Below, in pieces: positions 50,363 to 59,050 of a stretch of 64,000 nt of DNA (positions are counted from its first letter, which is position 1; each line of letters opens with the position of its first letter). The stretch is from Woeseia sp034521225 (GTDB taxonomy: Bacteria > Pseudomonadota > Gammaproteobacteria > Steroidobacterales > Woeseiaceae): assembly GCA_034521225.1 (NCBI GenBank), contig JAXHMR010000001.1, positions 48,728 to 112,727 of the forward strand. Direction: 5' to 3'. The translations under genes were made by a program, and so were the position numbers. Under the pieces are notes generated by a model. That model did not search any database. It had not been told where the DNA came from and saw only the letters and a list, made by a program, of their open reading frames with translations.

Positions 50363-51521
50363 ATGTTTGATTTCGATTTCGGTCTGGGCGAGGACATCGA
50401 TTTGTTGCGCCAAACTGTTGCAGGTTTCGCAAAAGATACGATAAGCCCCCGCGCACAGGACATCGACCAGTCCAATGAATTTCCACGCGACTTGTGGCCG
50501 CAACTTGGCGAGCTGGGCCTGGCACGGCATCACCGTGCCGGAGTCTCTTGGCGGCACCGGTCTCGGCTACCTTGCACACGTCGTGGCAATGGAGGAGATC
50601 AGCCGCGCATCGGCGTCGGTCGGGCTTTCCTTTGGCGCGCACTCCAATTTGTGTGTCAACCAACTCAGGCGCTGGGGCACCGATGAACAGCACGCGAAAT
50701 ACCTGCCCGCGTTGATGTCCGGCGAGCACGTCGGCGCGCTGGCGATGAGCGAGACCGGTGCCGGTTCCGATGTCATGGGCATGCGCACGCGCGCCGTCCG
50801 GGATGGCGACAGCTGGGTGCTGAATGGCAACAAGATGTGGATTACAAATGCACCGGAGGCGGACGTGACGATCGTCTACGCCGTAACGGACAGCAGCGAT
50901 GACCAGAACAAGTTGAGTGCGTTCATCGTCGAGCGCAGCACCGAGGGATTCTCGACGGCGCAGAAGCTCGACAAGCTTGGCATGCGCGGCAGCGACACGG
51001 GTGAAATGGTGTTCGAGGACTGCCGCGTTCCGGCCGACAACCTGCTGGGCGGGGAAGGCCGCGGCGCCGCGATACTGATGTCGGGACTTGACTACGAACG
51101 TCTTGTGCTGGCGGCCGGGCCGCTGGGTATCATGCGCGCGTGTTTTGATCTCGTCATGCCGTACGTCCATGAGCGCAAGCAGTTCGGCCGGCCCATCGGC
51201 ACATTCCAGCTGATGCAGGGCAAGATTGCGGACATGTACACTGCGATGAACTCCTCGCGGGCGTATGTTTATGCGGTCGCGAAGGCGGCCGACCGTGACG
51301 AGGCGACGCGCTTCGATGCCGCGGGCTGTATCCTGCTGGCGGCCGAGAAGGCCACGTGGATGGCCGGCGAAACGATACAGGCGCTGGGCGGGAACGGGTA
51401 TATTAATGAGTACCCGGCCGGACGACTGTGGCGGGACGCAAAATTGTATGAGATCGGTGCCGGTACGAGCGAGATCCGGCGCATGCTGATCGGCCGCGAG
51501 TTATACAACGCGGTTTCCTGA
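50363..51521 (+). CDS. ivd: Isovaleryl-CoA dehydrogenase (one frameshift)
   Basis: FAD enzyme oxidising isovaleryl-CoA to 3-methylcrotonyl-CoA in leucine breakdown. The ATG at 50363 gives 'FDFDFGLGEDIDLLRQTVAG'; a shift near 50525 must be repaired to reach 'GITVPESLGGTGLGYLAHVV'. Family marks are 'AMSETGAGSDVMGM', 'NGNKMWITNAPEADVTIVYA' and 'LGMRGSDTGEMVFEDC'. The 'MSGLDYERLVLAAGPLGIM' block carries the glutamate at the position used by isovaleryl-CoA dehydrogenases, not the usual C-terminal place, which supports the assignment. About 386 residues. Starts a leucine-catabolism run with mccB. Confidence 0.93.
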
Positions 51522-51548
51522 ACAGGTCCCGGACGAGCAACTATTTAC

Positions 51549-53156
51549 ATGCCAGTCATCAAGAGCAAGGTTAAGCCCGAATCAGAATCGTTCCAGAAGA
51601 ACGATGCAGCCAATCGTGAGCTGGCCAAACAGTTGCGCGACGATCTCGCGACCATCGCCCACGGCGGCAGTGACCGTGCACGGGAAAAACACCTGGGCCG
51701 CGGCAAGTTGCTGCCGCGCGACCGCATTCGAACGGTTGTCGATCGTGGCGCGCCGTTCCTCGAAGTCGGCCAGCTCGCGGCGTACGGCATGTACGGCGAC
51801 GAAGTGCCGGCCGCCGGCATTATTGCCGGCATCGGCCAGATACATGATGTCGAGTGCATGATTGTCGCCAATGACGCGACGGTTAAGGGCGGCACCTACT
51901 ACCCGATGACGGTTCGCAAACACCTGCGGGCGCAGGAAATTGCCGAGCAGAACGGCTTGCCTTGCGTCTATCTCGTCGACTCCGGCGGCGCGTTCCTGCC
52001 GATGCAGGACGAGGTGTTTCCGGACCGCGACCATTTCGGCCGTATCTTCTACAACCAGGCGCGGATGTCGGCGCGCGGCATACCGCAGATTGCCGCCGTG
52101 CTCGGGTCTTGCACGGCGGGCGGTGCGTATGTGCCGGCGATGTGCGATGAGGCCATCATCGTCCGCAACCAGGGCACAATCTTTCTCGGCGGCCCGCCGC
52201 TCGTCAAGGCGGCGACCGGCGAAGTCGTCGATGCGGAAACGCTGGGCGGCGGCGATGTTCATTCACGCATTTCCGGTGTAACTGACTACCTCGCGGCCAA
52301 TGACACCGAAGCGCTCGAAACGGTCCGCGAGATCGTATCCAACCTGAACTGGCGGAAGAGGCCGCCGCTCAACCTGCGTGAGCCGCAGGAGCCGGCCTAC
52401 CCGCCGGAAGAGATGTACGGCATTGTGTCGCGGGATTTCCGTTTCCCGTATGACATCCGTGAGGTCATAGCCCGGCTCGTGGATGCCTCCGAATTCCAGG
52501 AGTTCAAGGCGCTGTACGGCGCGTCACTGGTCTGCGGCTTTGCGCATTTGTACGGCTACCCGGTCGGCCTCGTCGCAAACAACGGCATCCTGTTTTCCGA
52601 GTCAGCGCAAAAGGGCGCGCACTTCATCCAGCTGTGCAATCGGCGCGGCATCCCGATTATCTTCCTGCAAAACATCACCGGCTTCATGGTCGGCAAAAAA
52701 TACGAGCATGCCGGTATCGCAAAGGATGGCGCCAAGATGGTCAATGCCGTTGCGACTTCAACCGTGCCGAAGTTTACCGTCATCATCGGCGGCTCGTTCG
52801 GCGCCGGCAACTACGCGATGTGCGGCCGTGCGTACGGTCCGCGGATGCTGTGGATGTGGCCCAATGCCCGCATTTCCGTCATGGGCGGCGAACAGGCAGC
52901 GATAGTGCTGTCGACGGTGCGCCGCGACGGGCTTGCGGCGCGCAAGGAAGAATGGTCAGCCGACGAGCAGAAAAAGTTCGAAGACAGCATCCGCGACCAG
53001 TACGAAGCCCAGGGGCACCCGTACTACGCGAGCGCAAGGCTCTGGGACGACGGCGTCATCGACCCGGCCGATACGCGCCGCGTGCTCGGGCAGGCCGTCT
53101 CCGCATCAATGAACCGGCCGCGCGATGGCGAAACGCCGTACGGAATTTTCCGTATG
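51549..53156 (+). CDS. mccB: Methylcrotonyl-CoA carboxylase carboxyltransferase (beta) subunit
   Basis: Transfers CO2 from biotin to 3-methylcrotonyl-CoA. The 535-residue core from the ATG at 51549 has two crotonase-type halves: 'DNDATVKGGTYYPM'-like 'IVANDATVKGGTYYPMTVRK', 'LVDSGGAFLPMQDEVFPDRD', 'VLGSCTAGGAYVPAMCDEAI', 'IIFLQNITGFMVGKKYEHAG' and 'VIIGGSFGAGNYAMCGRAYG'. The family normally ends near 'GETPYGIFRM' (53156), but no stop follows and the frame stays open through the next gene. The biotin-carrying alpha subunit is not in the window. Confidence 0.93.
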
Positions 53157-53240
53157 AAACGTGCTCCGCGACGTGGCGGCGGCCGACGCATGATCGTGTA
53201 TCATGACCGCCACTTCTTACTGCAAAGGGCGCGGCGGCAA

Positions 53241-54077
53241 ATGGCGGATTTAGACGGCAAGACCCTGTTCATCACCGGCGCCAGCCGCGGCATCGGCCTG
53301 GCGATCGCCATACGTGCCGCGCAGGATGGTGCCAACATCATTGTTGCCGCCAAGACCGACAAGCCGCACCCCAAATTGCCCGGTACGATTCATACGGCCG
53401 CGGAGGATATTGAAGCCGCCGGTGGCAAGGCGCTGCCTATCGTCTGCGATATCCGCGACGAAAGCCAGGTCGCAGGCCGCCGTTGAAGCCGGTGCTGAGC
53501 GCTTCGGCGGTATCGACATCTGCATCAACAACGCCAGCGCAATCTCATCTGACCGGCACGGCGGATACACCGATGACGCCGCTACGATCTCATGCACCAG
53601 GTCAACGCGCGCGGCACGTTCCTGGTATCGAAAACCTGCCTGCCTTACCTGCAGAAATCCGACAACCCTCACGTAATGATGCTGTCGCCGCCGCTCAACA
53701 TGGACGAGAAATGGTTTGCCGGCCACGTTGCGTATTCGATGGCGAAGTACGGCATGAGCATGTGCGTGCTGGGCATGGCGGGCGAGTTCCGGCGCCAGGG
53801 CATTGCCGTCAACGCACTGTGGCCGCGCACCAGCATCGCGACGTCGGCGGTGCAGAACCTGCTGGGCGGCGACGAGATGACGCGCCGCTCGAGAAAGCCC
53901 GAGATCATGGCGGACGCCGCCCACGTAATCCTGACGAAGCCGAGCCGTGAATTTACCGGCAACTTCTGCATCGATGACGAAACGCTGGAAAGCGCCGGTA
54001 TCACCGACCTGAGCGGGTACGCGATGGACCCGTCGGCTGAACTGATGCCCGATTTCTTCGTCGAGCCGCGCGGCTGA
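53241..54077 (+). CDS. Short-chain dehydrogenase/reductase, HSDL2-like (two frameshifts)
   Basis: The ATG at 53241 follows AAAGGG and is in the same frame as mccB, with no stop between. The Rossmann entry is 'LFITGASRGIGLAIAIRAAQ'; 'IDICINNASAIS' is the N-N-A-S motif and 'AYSMAKYGMSMC' the Tyr-x3-Lys active site. 'PHPKLPGTIHTAAEDIEAAG' is typical of the HSDL2-type group of bacteria. Shifts near 53475 and 53590 break the gene. About 278 residues. Substrate unknown; neighbours suggest an acyl-CoA or fatty-acid-derived alcohol. Confidence 0.85.
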
Positions 54078-54095
54078 CGGCGTACGAGGGCCAGG

Positions 54096-55172
54096 ATGAC
54101 GTCACGCCAGGAACAGTTGTCCGGCACGCGGCCGGTTAGTGATGCGCACAGCATCGATGAAGAGCACCTGCACAACTACCTGGTCGATCACCTCGAAGGA
54201 TACAGCGGCCCGCTGTCGCTGAAGCAGTTCAAGGGTGGGCAGTCGAACCCGACGTACCTGGTGGAAACGTCTGCCGCTAGTTACGTGCTGCGCCGCAAGC
54301 CGCCCGGCAAGCTGCTGAAGTCGGCGCATGCGGTTGATCGCGAGTACCGCGTTATCAGCGCGCTTTACGACGCCGGTTTCCCGGTACCGCGGCCATACTT
54401 GCTGTGCGAGGACGAAAGCGTTACCGGCACGGTCTTCTACATCATGGAGTTCGTACAGGGGCGCATATTCTGGGAGCTGGATTTGCCGGGTCTCCGTCGT
54501 GACGAGCGCGCCGCGATCTACGACGACATCAATGCGACGATCGCCAAACTGCACAGTTTTGATCCCGAGCGCATTGGCCTCGCCGACTTCGGCAAACCCG
54601 GTAACTATTTTGCGCGCCAGATCTCGCGCTGGTCGAAACAATACGAGGCCTCGGAAACCGCTGATATTCCGGCGATGAACCGCCTGATGGCCTGGCTGCC
54701 GGAGCATATTCCCGAAGATGATTCGAGCAGCATCGTGCACGGTGATTTCCGTCTCGACAATCTCGTTATCCACCCGACCGAGCCGCGCGTCATCGCGGTA
54801 CTCGACTGGGAGCTGTCGACAATAGGCCATCCGCTGGCGGACTTTACTTACCACCTGATGGCGTGGCAGATGACCCGCGTTGCGTTCGGTTCCGAGGGAC
54901 TGTATGGCAAGGATCTTCGGGCCCTCGGTATTCCTGATGAAGAGGAATACGTGCGGCGCTATTGCGAGCGTGTCGGGCGCGACCCGGAGGTCGCCAATCG
55001 CGATTTCTGCGCGGCCTACAATTTTTTCCGTCTCGCGGCGATACTGCAGGGGATCGCCGGGCGGGTGCGCGATGGCACGGCCGCCAGCGTGCACGCGCAA
55101 GCTGCCGCCGACGCGGTTGCACCGCTCGCCGATATCGGCTGGGCGTACGCGGAGCGTGTTGCATCCGGTTGA
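54096..55172 (+). CDS. Aminoglycoside-phosphotransferase-like (APH) family protein
   Basis: 358 residues of the APH-type phosphotransferase family that resembles the N-terminal domain of ACAD10/ACAD11. Motifs include 'FKGGQSNPTYLVET' (nucleotide loop), 'YVLRRKPPGKLLKSAHAV', 'SSIVHGDFRLDNLVIHP' (catalytic Asp) and 'AVLDWELSTIGHPLADF' (metal site). Relatives linked to acyl-CoA dehydrogenases phosphorylate 4-hydroxyacyl-CoAs, so a role in hydroxy-acid catabolism fits the gene neighbours, but this is inference. Antibiotic resistance is unlikely. Confidence 0.88.
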   Translation: MTSRQEQLSGTRPVSDAHSIDEEHLHNYLVDHLEGYSGPLSLKQFKGGQSNPTYLVETSAASYVLRRKPPGKLLKSAHAVDREYRVISALYDAGFPVPRPYLLCEDESVTGTVFYIMEFVQGRIFWELDLPGLRRDERAAIYDDINATIAKLHSFDPERIGLADFGKPGNYFARQISRWSKQYEASETADIPAMNRLMAWLPEHIPEDDSSSIVHGDFRLDNLVIHPTEPRVIAVLDWELSTIGHPLADFTYHLMAWQMTRVAFGSEGLYGKDLRALGIPDEEEYVRRYCERVGRDPEVANRDFCAAYNFFRLAAILQGIAGRVRDGTAASVHAQAAADAVAPLADIGWAYAERVASG

Positions 55173-55281
55173 CCAATACCACAGCCGGCTGATGCCGGAA
55201 TTTGCGTGAATTTGCCGCAAGAAATTCATAGAATGCGGCGTGGGCCTGGCAGTTCAGCTATCGCCCGCCTCCAGGAGTCAA

Positions 55282-56127
55282 ATGGCGATCGACTACGATG
55301 TACTGATGGCAGCATCCGTCAGTGATGAACCGTGCTGTTACAAAGACGGCGACACCATGCTGTACGCGCTTGCCATAGGCTTCGGCCAGGGACCGGAAGC
55401 GTCACGTGAAATCGACTACGTTTTCGAGGGCCGCGCACTGCGTACCGTGCCGACGATGGCCGGCAACCTGCTCGATACGGGCTTTCTCGCCGACAGCGGC
55501 TGGGACTCAAATCTTGCCGTGCACACCGAGCAGCGGCTGCAACTCTATCGGCCATTGCCGACCGACGCGGACCTGCGGGCGGACCGGCGCGTTGTTGGGG
55601 CATTTGATCGCGGCAACAGCGAGGGTGTCACCGTGCTGATTGAGTCCGAGGTACGCATGGCCAAGGACGATACCGTGCTCTTTACGCTGAGCAATGCGCT
55701 GACGGCACCGGATCATGGCGGCCCGGATGGCAGCATGCCGCTGCCGCACCGGATGCCGTCACGCGAACCGGACCTGGTCTGTGAACTGCCGGTCCGCACG
55801 GACCAGAACCTGCTGTTCCGGCTGACCGGCGATCGCAATCCGCGCTATGTCGATGAAAAGGAGGCCCGGCGGCAGGGCTACAGCCAGCCGCCGGTGCATG
55901 AACAATGCGCCGCCGGTCTCGCCTGCCGCGCGATTCTGAAGACGATCTGTGAGTACGATTTCACGCTGATCGCCGGCTTTGACTGTACGTTTCCGTCCCC
56001 TCTCTACCCGGGGGAGACGCTCGCGACCGAAATGTGGCAGGACCGGAACATTGTGTCGTTCCGTTGCATCGCGAAATCCCGCAATACGGTAGTCATCGAT
56101 GGTGGCAAGTGCACGCTGGCGGCTTAA
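55282..56127 (+). CDS. MaoC-like dehydratase (hot-dog fold hydratase 2)
   Basis: 281 residues from the ATG at 55282 (AGGAG upstream). Two hot-dog units: the first ('DTMLYALAIGFGQGPEASRE') is degenerate, the second carries the hydratase-2 motif 'RLTGDRNPRYVDEKEARRQG' with catalytic Asp, although the His of the usual N-P-x-H motif is replaced by Tyr (NPRYVD). It ends 'SRNTVVIDGGKCTLAA'. Related proteins hydrate (R)-enoyl-CoA. The changed active-site His makes the exact activity uncertain. Its stop overlaps the stop of the convergent YceI gene. Confidence 0.82.
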   Translation: MAIDYDVLMAASVSDEPCCYKDGDTMLYALAIGFGQGPEASREIDYVFEGRALRTVPTMAGNLLDTGFLADSGWDSNLAVHTEQRLQLYRPLPTDADLRADRRVVGAFDRGNSEGVTVLIESEVRMAKDDTVLFTLSNALTAPDHGGPDGSMPLPHRMPSREPDLVCELPVRTDQNLLFRLTGDRNPRYVDEKEARRQGYSQPPVHEQCAAGLACRAILKTICEYDFTLIAGFDCTFPSPLYPGETLATEMWQDRNIVSFRCIAKSRNTVVIDGGKCTLAA

Positions 56128-56815
56128 TCGGGTGATGATGACGACTGATCGTCGGCGCGGACTGCGACGATTTCATACCGGAACGTCAACTCGTTCCTGA
56201 CGCGCAACGTGCCCATTGCCGCGGTGAACGGCCGCAGTCCCAGCTCTTTGTGAGTGACAGCAAGCTCGCCGGTCGCATGCAGCTTGTCGTCCGTCATGCG
56301 CACAGTTACCGGGAACGTCAATTCCCTGGCAACGCCCAGCACGCTGACGTCGGCGGTGATTTCCAGGTCCGGGTACTCGCCCGTGACGCGCGTGGCGTCG
56401 ACCCGAATTTCATTTGAGCGGGATGCATCGAGCAGATCCGGGCCCAGCATGTTGCGTCGCGTTGCGGCGATGTCGTCCGTGGATACGGTGTTCGCAAACT
56501 TCTTGCCCTCGGCTTTTCGTACGGCGGGATCATCCACGATGAGGCTCTCTTTAAGCAGCTCCAGGTGGACGCGTGAATCGGCGGGAGCCTTGGCGACATC
56601 AATGAAACCGTTGATGCCGTTGCTCGAAACCACATGGTTGTGCCCAAAGCCGCCCAGCAGCCCTCCACGGTAAACAAGCACCCGGAACTCGCTGGCCGCC
56701 GTGTCGATGCTGTACCGTCCGGTGGCCGGAGCGGCACCTGGCTGGCGGCGTGCAGCGAAGACAACAGCAGGGCCGCGACGCCCACGATCCCGGTAAGGCG
56801 AACGGTTCGATACAT
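56124..56815 (-). CDS. YceI-family periplasmic lipid-binding-like protein (one frameshift)
   Basis: Exported YceI-like beta-barrel protein of about 230 residues. The ATG at 56815 (GGAGG about ten bases upstream) opens a signal peptide 'GIVGVAALLLSSLHAASQVP'. A shift near 56735 leads to 'GRYSIDTAASEFRVLVYRGG', 'LLGGFGHNHVVSSNGINGFI', then 'DLEITADVSVLGVARELTFP' and 'ATGELAVTHKELGLRPFTAA'. YceI proteins bind isoprenoid quinones or similar lipids. It is convergent with the MaoC gene, sharing four bases of stop codon. Confidence 0.85.
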
Positions 56816-56915
56816 TGGCCTGGCCTCCAGAAACATGCGCGTCCCCTGATATCACGTTGCAAGCGTGCCTGCTAGACTTTAGCTTGAAGTCGGCCCCCCA
56901 CTTCAAGGAATTCAA

Positions 56916-57742
56916 ATGACTGCAGTTGTAACACTGGACTCGGACGCGCATGTTGCCGTCGTGACCTTGAATCGCCCGGAGAAGCACAATGCTGTCAACC
57001 TGGAGATGTTTGACGCGTTGATCGATGTGGGTCGCGACCTCGCTACCCGCACAGGTATCCGCGCCGTCGTGCTGCGCGGCGCAGGCGAGAATTTCTGCGC
57101 CGGCATCGATACATCGGTGTTTGCGGGCGAGGGCATAGGCGCCGCGGGCGAGGGCAGGATGGAGCCGATGGCCGATTCGCCCGCAAATTTCTTCCAGCGC
57201 GTGGCCTGCATCTGGCACGAGTTGCCGATGCCGGTCATCGCCGCGGTCCACGGTGTTGCGTTCGGCGCCGGACTGCAGATTGCACTGGGCGCCGACATCC
57301 GGATCGCATCGGAAACCGCGCGTTTTTCCGTCATGGAGATTCGCTGGGGCATCATCCCGGACATGGGACTGAGCCTGACGGCACGGCATGTGGTCCGGCT
57401 CGACAGGCTGAAGGAACTCGTTTACACGGGACGCATCGTGGATGCGCGGGAGGCCGAGTCGCTCGGGCTCGTCACAGCCCTGTCGGCGGAGCCGTTAATC
57501 GAAGCACACCGGTTGGCGGCAGACATTGCCGCGAAATCCCCGGATGCCGTGCGCGCCGGCAAGTCATTTGCTGGAGACGACGATTCGACCTGCCGCCCGC
57601 GGATGCGCTGGCTGCGGAGGCGCGTTTGCAACAACGCCTGATGGGCGCGCCGAACCAGGTCGAGGCGGTCATGGCCAACAGCGAAAAGCGGGCGCCGGAA
57701 TTTGCCGACGAACCGCTACCGCCCCTTTCGCCGCGCCGTTAG
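56916..57742 (+). CDS. Crotonase/enoyl-CoA hydratase family protein (one frameshift)
   Basis: ATG at 56916 after AAGGA. The crotonase fold is clear: 'VAVVTLNRPEKHNAVNLEMF', oxyanion loop 'ENFCAGIDTSVF', 'PVIAAVHGVAFGAGLQIALG', 'RIASETARFSVMEIRWGIIP' and 'DMGLSLTARHVV', with an Asp in the 'IPDMG' site as in dienoyl-CoA isomerase-like members. A shift near 57580 is needed to reach 'FDLPPADALAAEARLQQRLM' and the TAG at 57740-57742. About 275 residues. The reaction (hydratase or isomerase) is open; branched-chain or fatty acyl-CoA breakdown fits the neighbours. Confidence 0.87.
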
Positions 57743-57772
57743 AGAACCAGCCTAACTCAAGGCGGATCCAGC

Positions 57773-57964
57773 CTACCTTGCGCGCCTGTCCAGCATCCAA
57801 AGGACCGACATGAGTAAGACGACGACAGGCAAGGTCATCCCCAACGAAATAGTGATCGCCTCCCAAGTCTCATAGCCGCGCAGGGTCATCTCGCCGGCAA
57901 GCCTGGGCACGGCGAAAATCGGCAGCAAAGCACAAATAGCGAGAATGATCCTGAACGCTTTCAT
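57773..57964 (-). CDS. Possible small two-helix membrane protein
   Basis: A 63-residue frame from the ATG at 57964: 'FRIILAICALLPIFAVPRLA' is one hydrophobic helix, 'TISLGMTLPVVVLLMSVLWM' a second, ending 'LDRRAR'. The layout is plausible for a small inner-membrane protein, convergent with the crotonase gene. There is no good ribosome site at normal spacing (GGAGG lies about 16 bases off), and no family is recognised, so the call is tentative. Confidence 0.45.
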   Translation of the reverse strand: MKAFRIILAICALLPIFAVPRLAGEMTLRGYETWEAITISLGMTLPVVVLLMSVLWMLDRRAR

Positions 57965-58039
57965 GACTAGTTGATTGTAACCTCCATAGGTCGCACCACC
58001 GTCGCCGTCATCGCACGTGAGTGCCCACGTGACGTATCC

Positions 58040-58245
58040 CCTGCCGTAAAGGGCAGCTTCACCAACAAAGCTGAATGCTCATGGTTGGCCGAGGTCGGGG
58101 CGGAGGTGTGCCGGGGAGGCTTTTCAGGGCTGTGCCGGACAGGGACGTCAGTCGCAGAGCGTACGGGACGTATTTACAGCGTCCCTGAAAAGCCCTGCCC
58201 GTACGCCTCGCCAACACGCAGCCGGAACGTTCATGAATGATCCGG
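58040..58245. repeat. Second copy of the MITE-like palindromic element
   Basis: The right end (58228-58245) is CGTTCATGAATGATCCGG, matching the terminal repeat of 42068-42260 with one change. An inner perfect 12-bp inverted repeat joins 58118-58129 to 58183-58194. The segment TCGGGGCGGAGGTGTGCC at 58095-58112 recurs at 39026-39043. The left terminal repeat is degenerate, so the outer limit is approximate. It fills most of the gap between the crotonase-side small gene and the TetR gene. Confidence 0.75.
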
Positions 58246-58253
58246 CCCGGCAG

Positions 58254-58848
58254 TCAGCGGGCCCGGCCGGAGTCCCGCGTCAGGATATCCGGGAAGCCGC
58301 GACTGATCTGCTCCGCCATGTCGGCATCGCCATGGAACCATTTCGGGATCCAGTTGATCGCGCCCATGATCGCGTTGCCGGTCATGCGCACATCGCATGG
58401 CGCGATGCTGCCGTCATCGATGCCGCGGCTCAGTATCGCTTCGAAGTCGCGGCTGTGACGACGCGATATCGCGAGCACTTCATTCCGATGTTCCGTCTGC
58501 CAGTGACGGGATCTCGCTCATGATCGCCACCGGGCCCCGAACGCTTGCCATGATCTCGACGTGGTAGCGGATGTAGAGGTAGGCCTGCTCGAAGCCGGTC
58601 GTGCCGTCGGCGAGGGCGCGGTCCAGCGCTTCCCGGCCTAGTTCTGCCGCGCGCAGGTAGCACTGGTAGACCAGCTGCTCCTTGTTGCGGACGTAGTAAT
58701 AAATGGCGGCATCGGTCAGGCCCAGGTGGTTGGCGACGTCCTTCAGTGACGTCCCGCTGTATCCCTTCTCGTTGAAGCAGCGTGCGGCCGCTTTCAGCAG
58801 GCGGTCCCGCTGCGTGGCAAAGCGGGTATCTTCGGCGGTCTGTGCCAT
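58254..58848 (-). CDS. TetR-family transcription regulator (one frameshift)
   Basis: About 198 residues from the ATG at 58848. The N-terminal helix-turn-helix is 'LLKAAARCFNEKGYSGTSLK', 'DVANHLGLTDAAIYYYVRNK', a standard TetR pattern. The ligand-binding part includes 'YLYIRYHVEIMASVRGPVAI'; after a shift near 58495 it continues 'RNEVLAISRRHSRDFEAILS', 'IMGAINWIPKWFHGDADMAE'. Relatives with this 'INWIPKWF' end respond to acyl-CoAs. It is divergent from the icmF gene with a palindrome between them, so it probably represses icmF. Confidence 0.87.
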
Positions 58849-58940
58849 CGGCTAAGTCCCTGTCTGGCGGCCGTGGGCCGGCATGGTCCCTGGCCGGGTG
58901 GCGGCCTGCCCGGCCCTTGAGTTATTCTGCGCGCTGCATT

Positions 58941-58960
58941 ATTTTAATCAGGATTAAAAT
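58941..58960. promoter_or_regulatory. Likely TetR operator palindrome
   Basis: ATTTTAATCAGGATTAAAAT is a perfect 8-bp inverted repeat with a 4-base spacer, AT-rich in otherwise GC-rich DNA, centred in the 202-bp gap between the TetR gene and icmF. The location and symmetry fit a TetR site that covers both promoters. Binding is inferred. Confidence 0.75.
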
Positions 58961-59050
58961 TTATGCAACGCCGGAACCGCCTGATTTTCAATATGAAAGT
59001 CGACCACAGGCGGCGCGCTCCGGCGTGCGTCTGGCGGAGAATCGAGTGCT

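Noticed and set aside
54096..55172. Aminoglycoside resistance gene
   Set aside because: Sequence blocks match the ACAD10/11-type APH group, and it sits among acyl-CoA genes.
54102..55229. Minus-strand frame of 375 codons opposite the APH-like gene
   Set aside because: Antisense shadow of a gene with clear HGDFRLDN and LDWE motifs.
58233..58523. Plus-strand frame over the TetR gene's 3' part
   Set aside because: It starts inside a repeat end and overlaps the TetR gene; the minus-strand reading has the TetR pattern.
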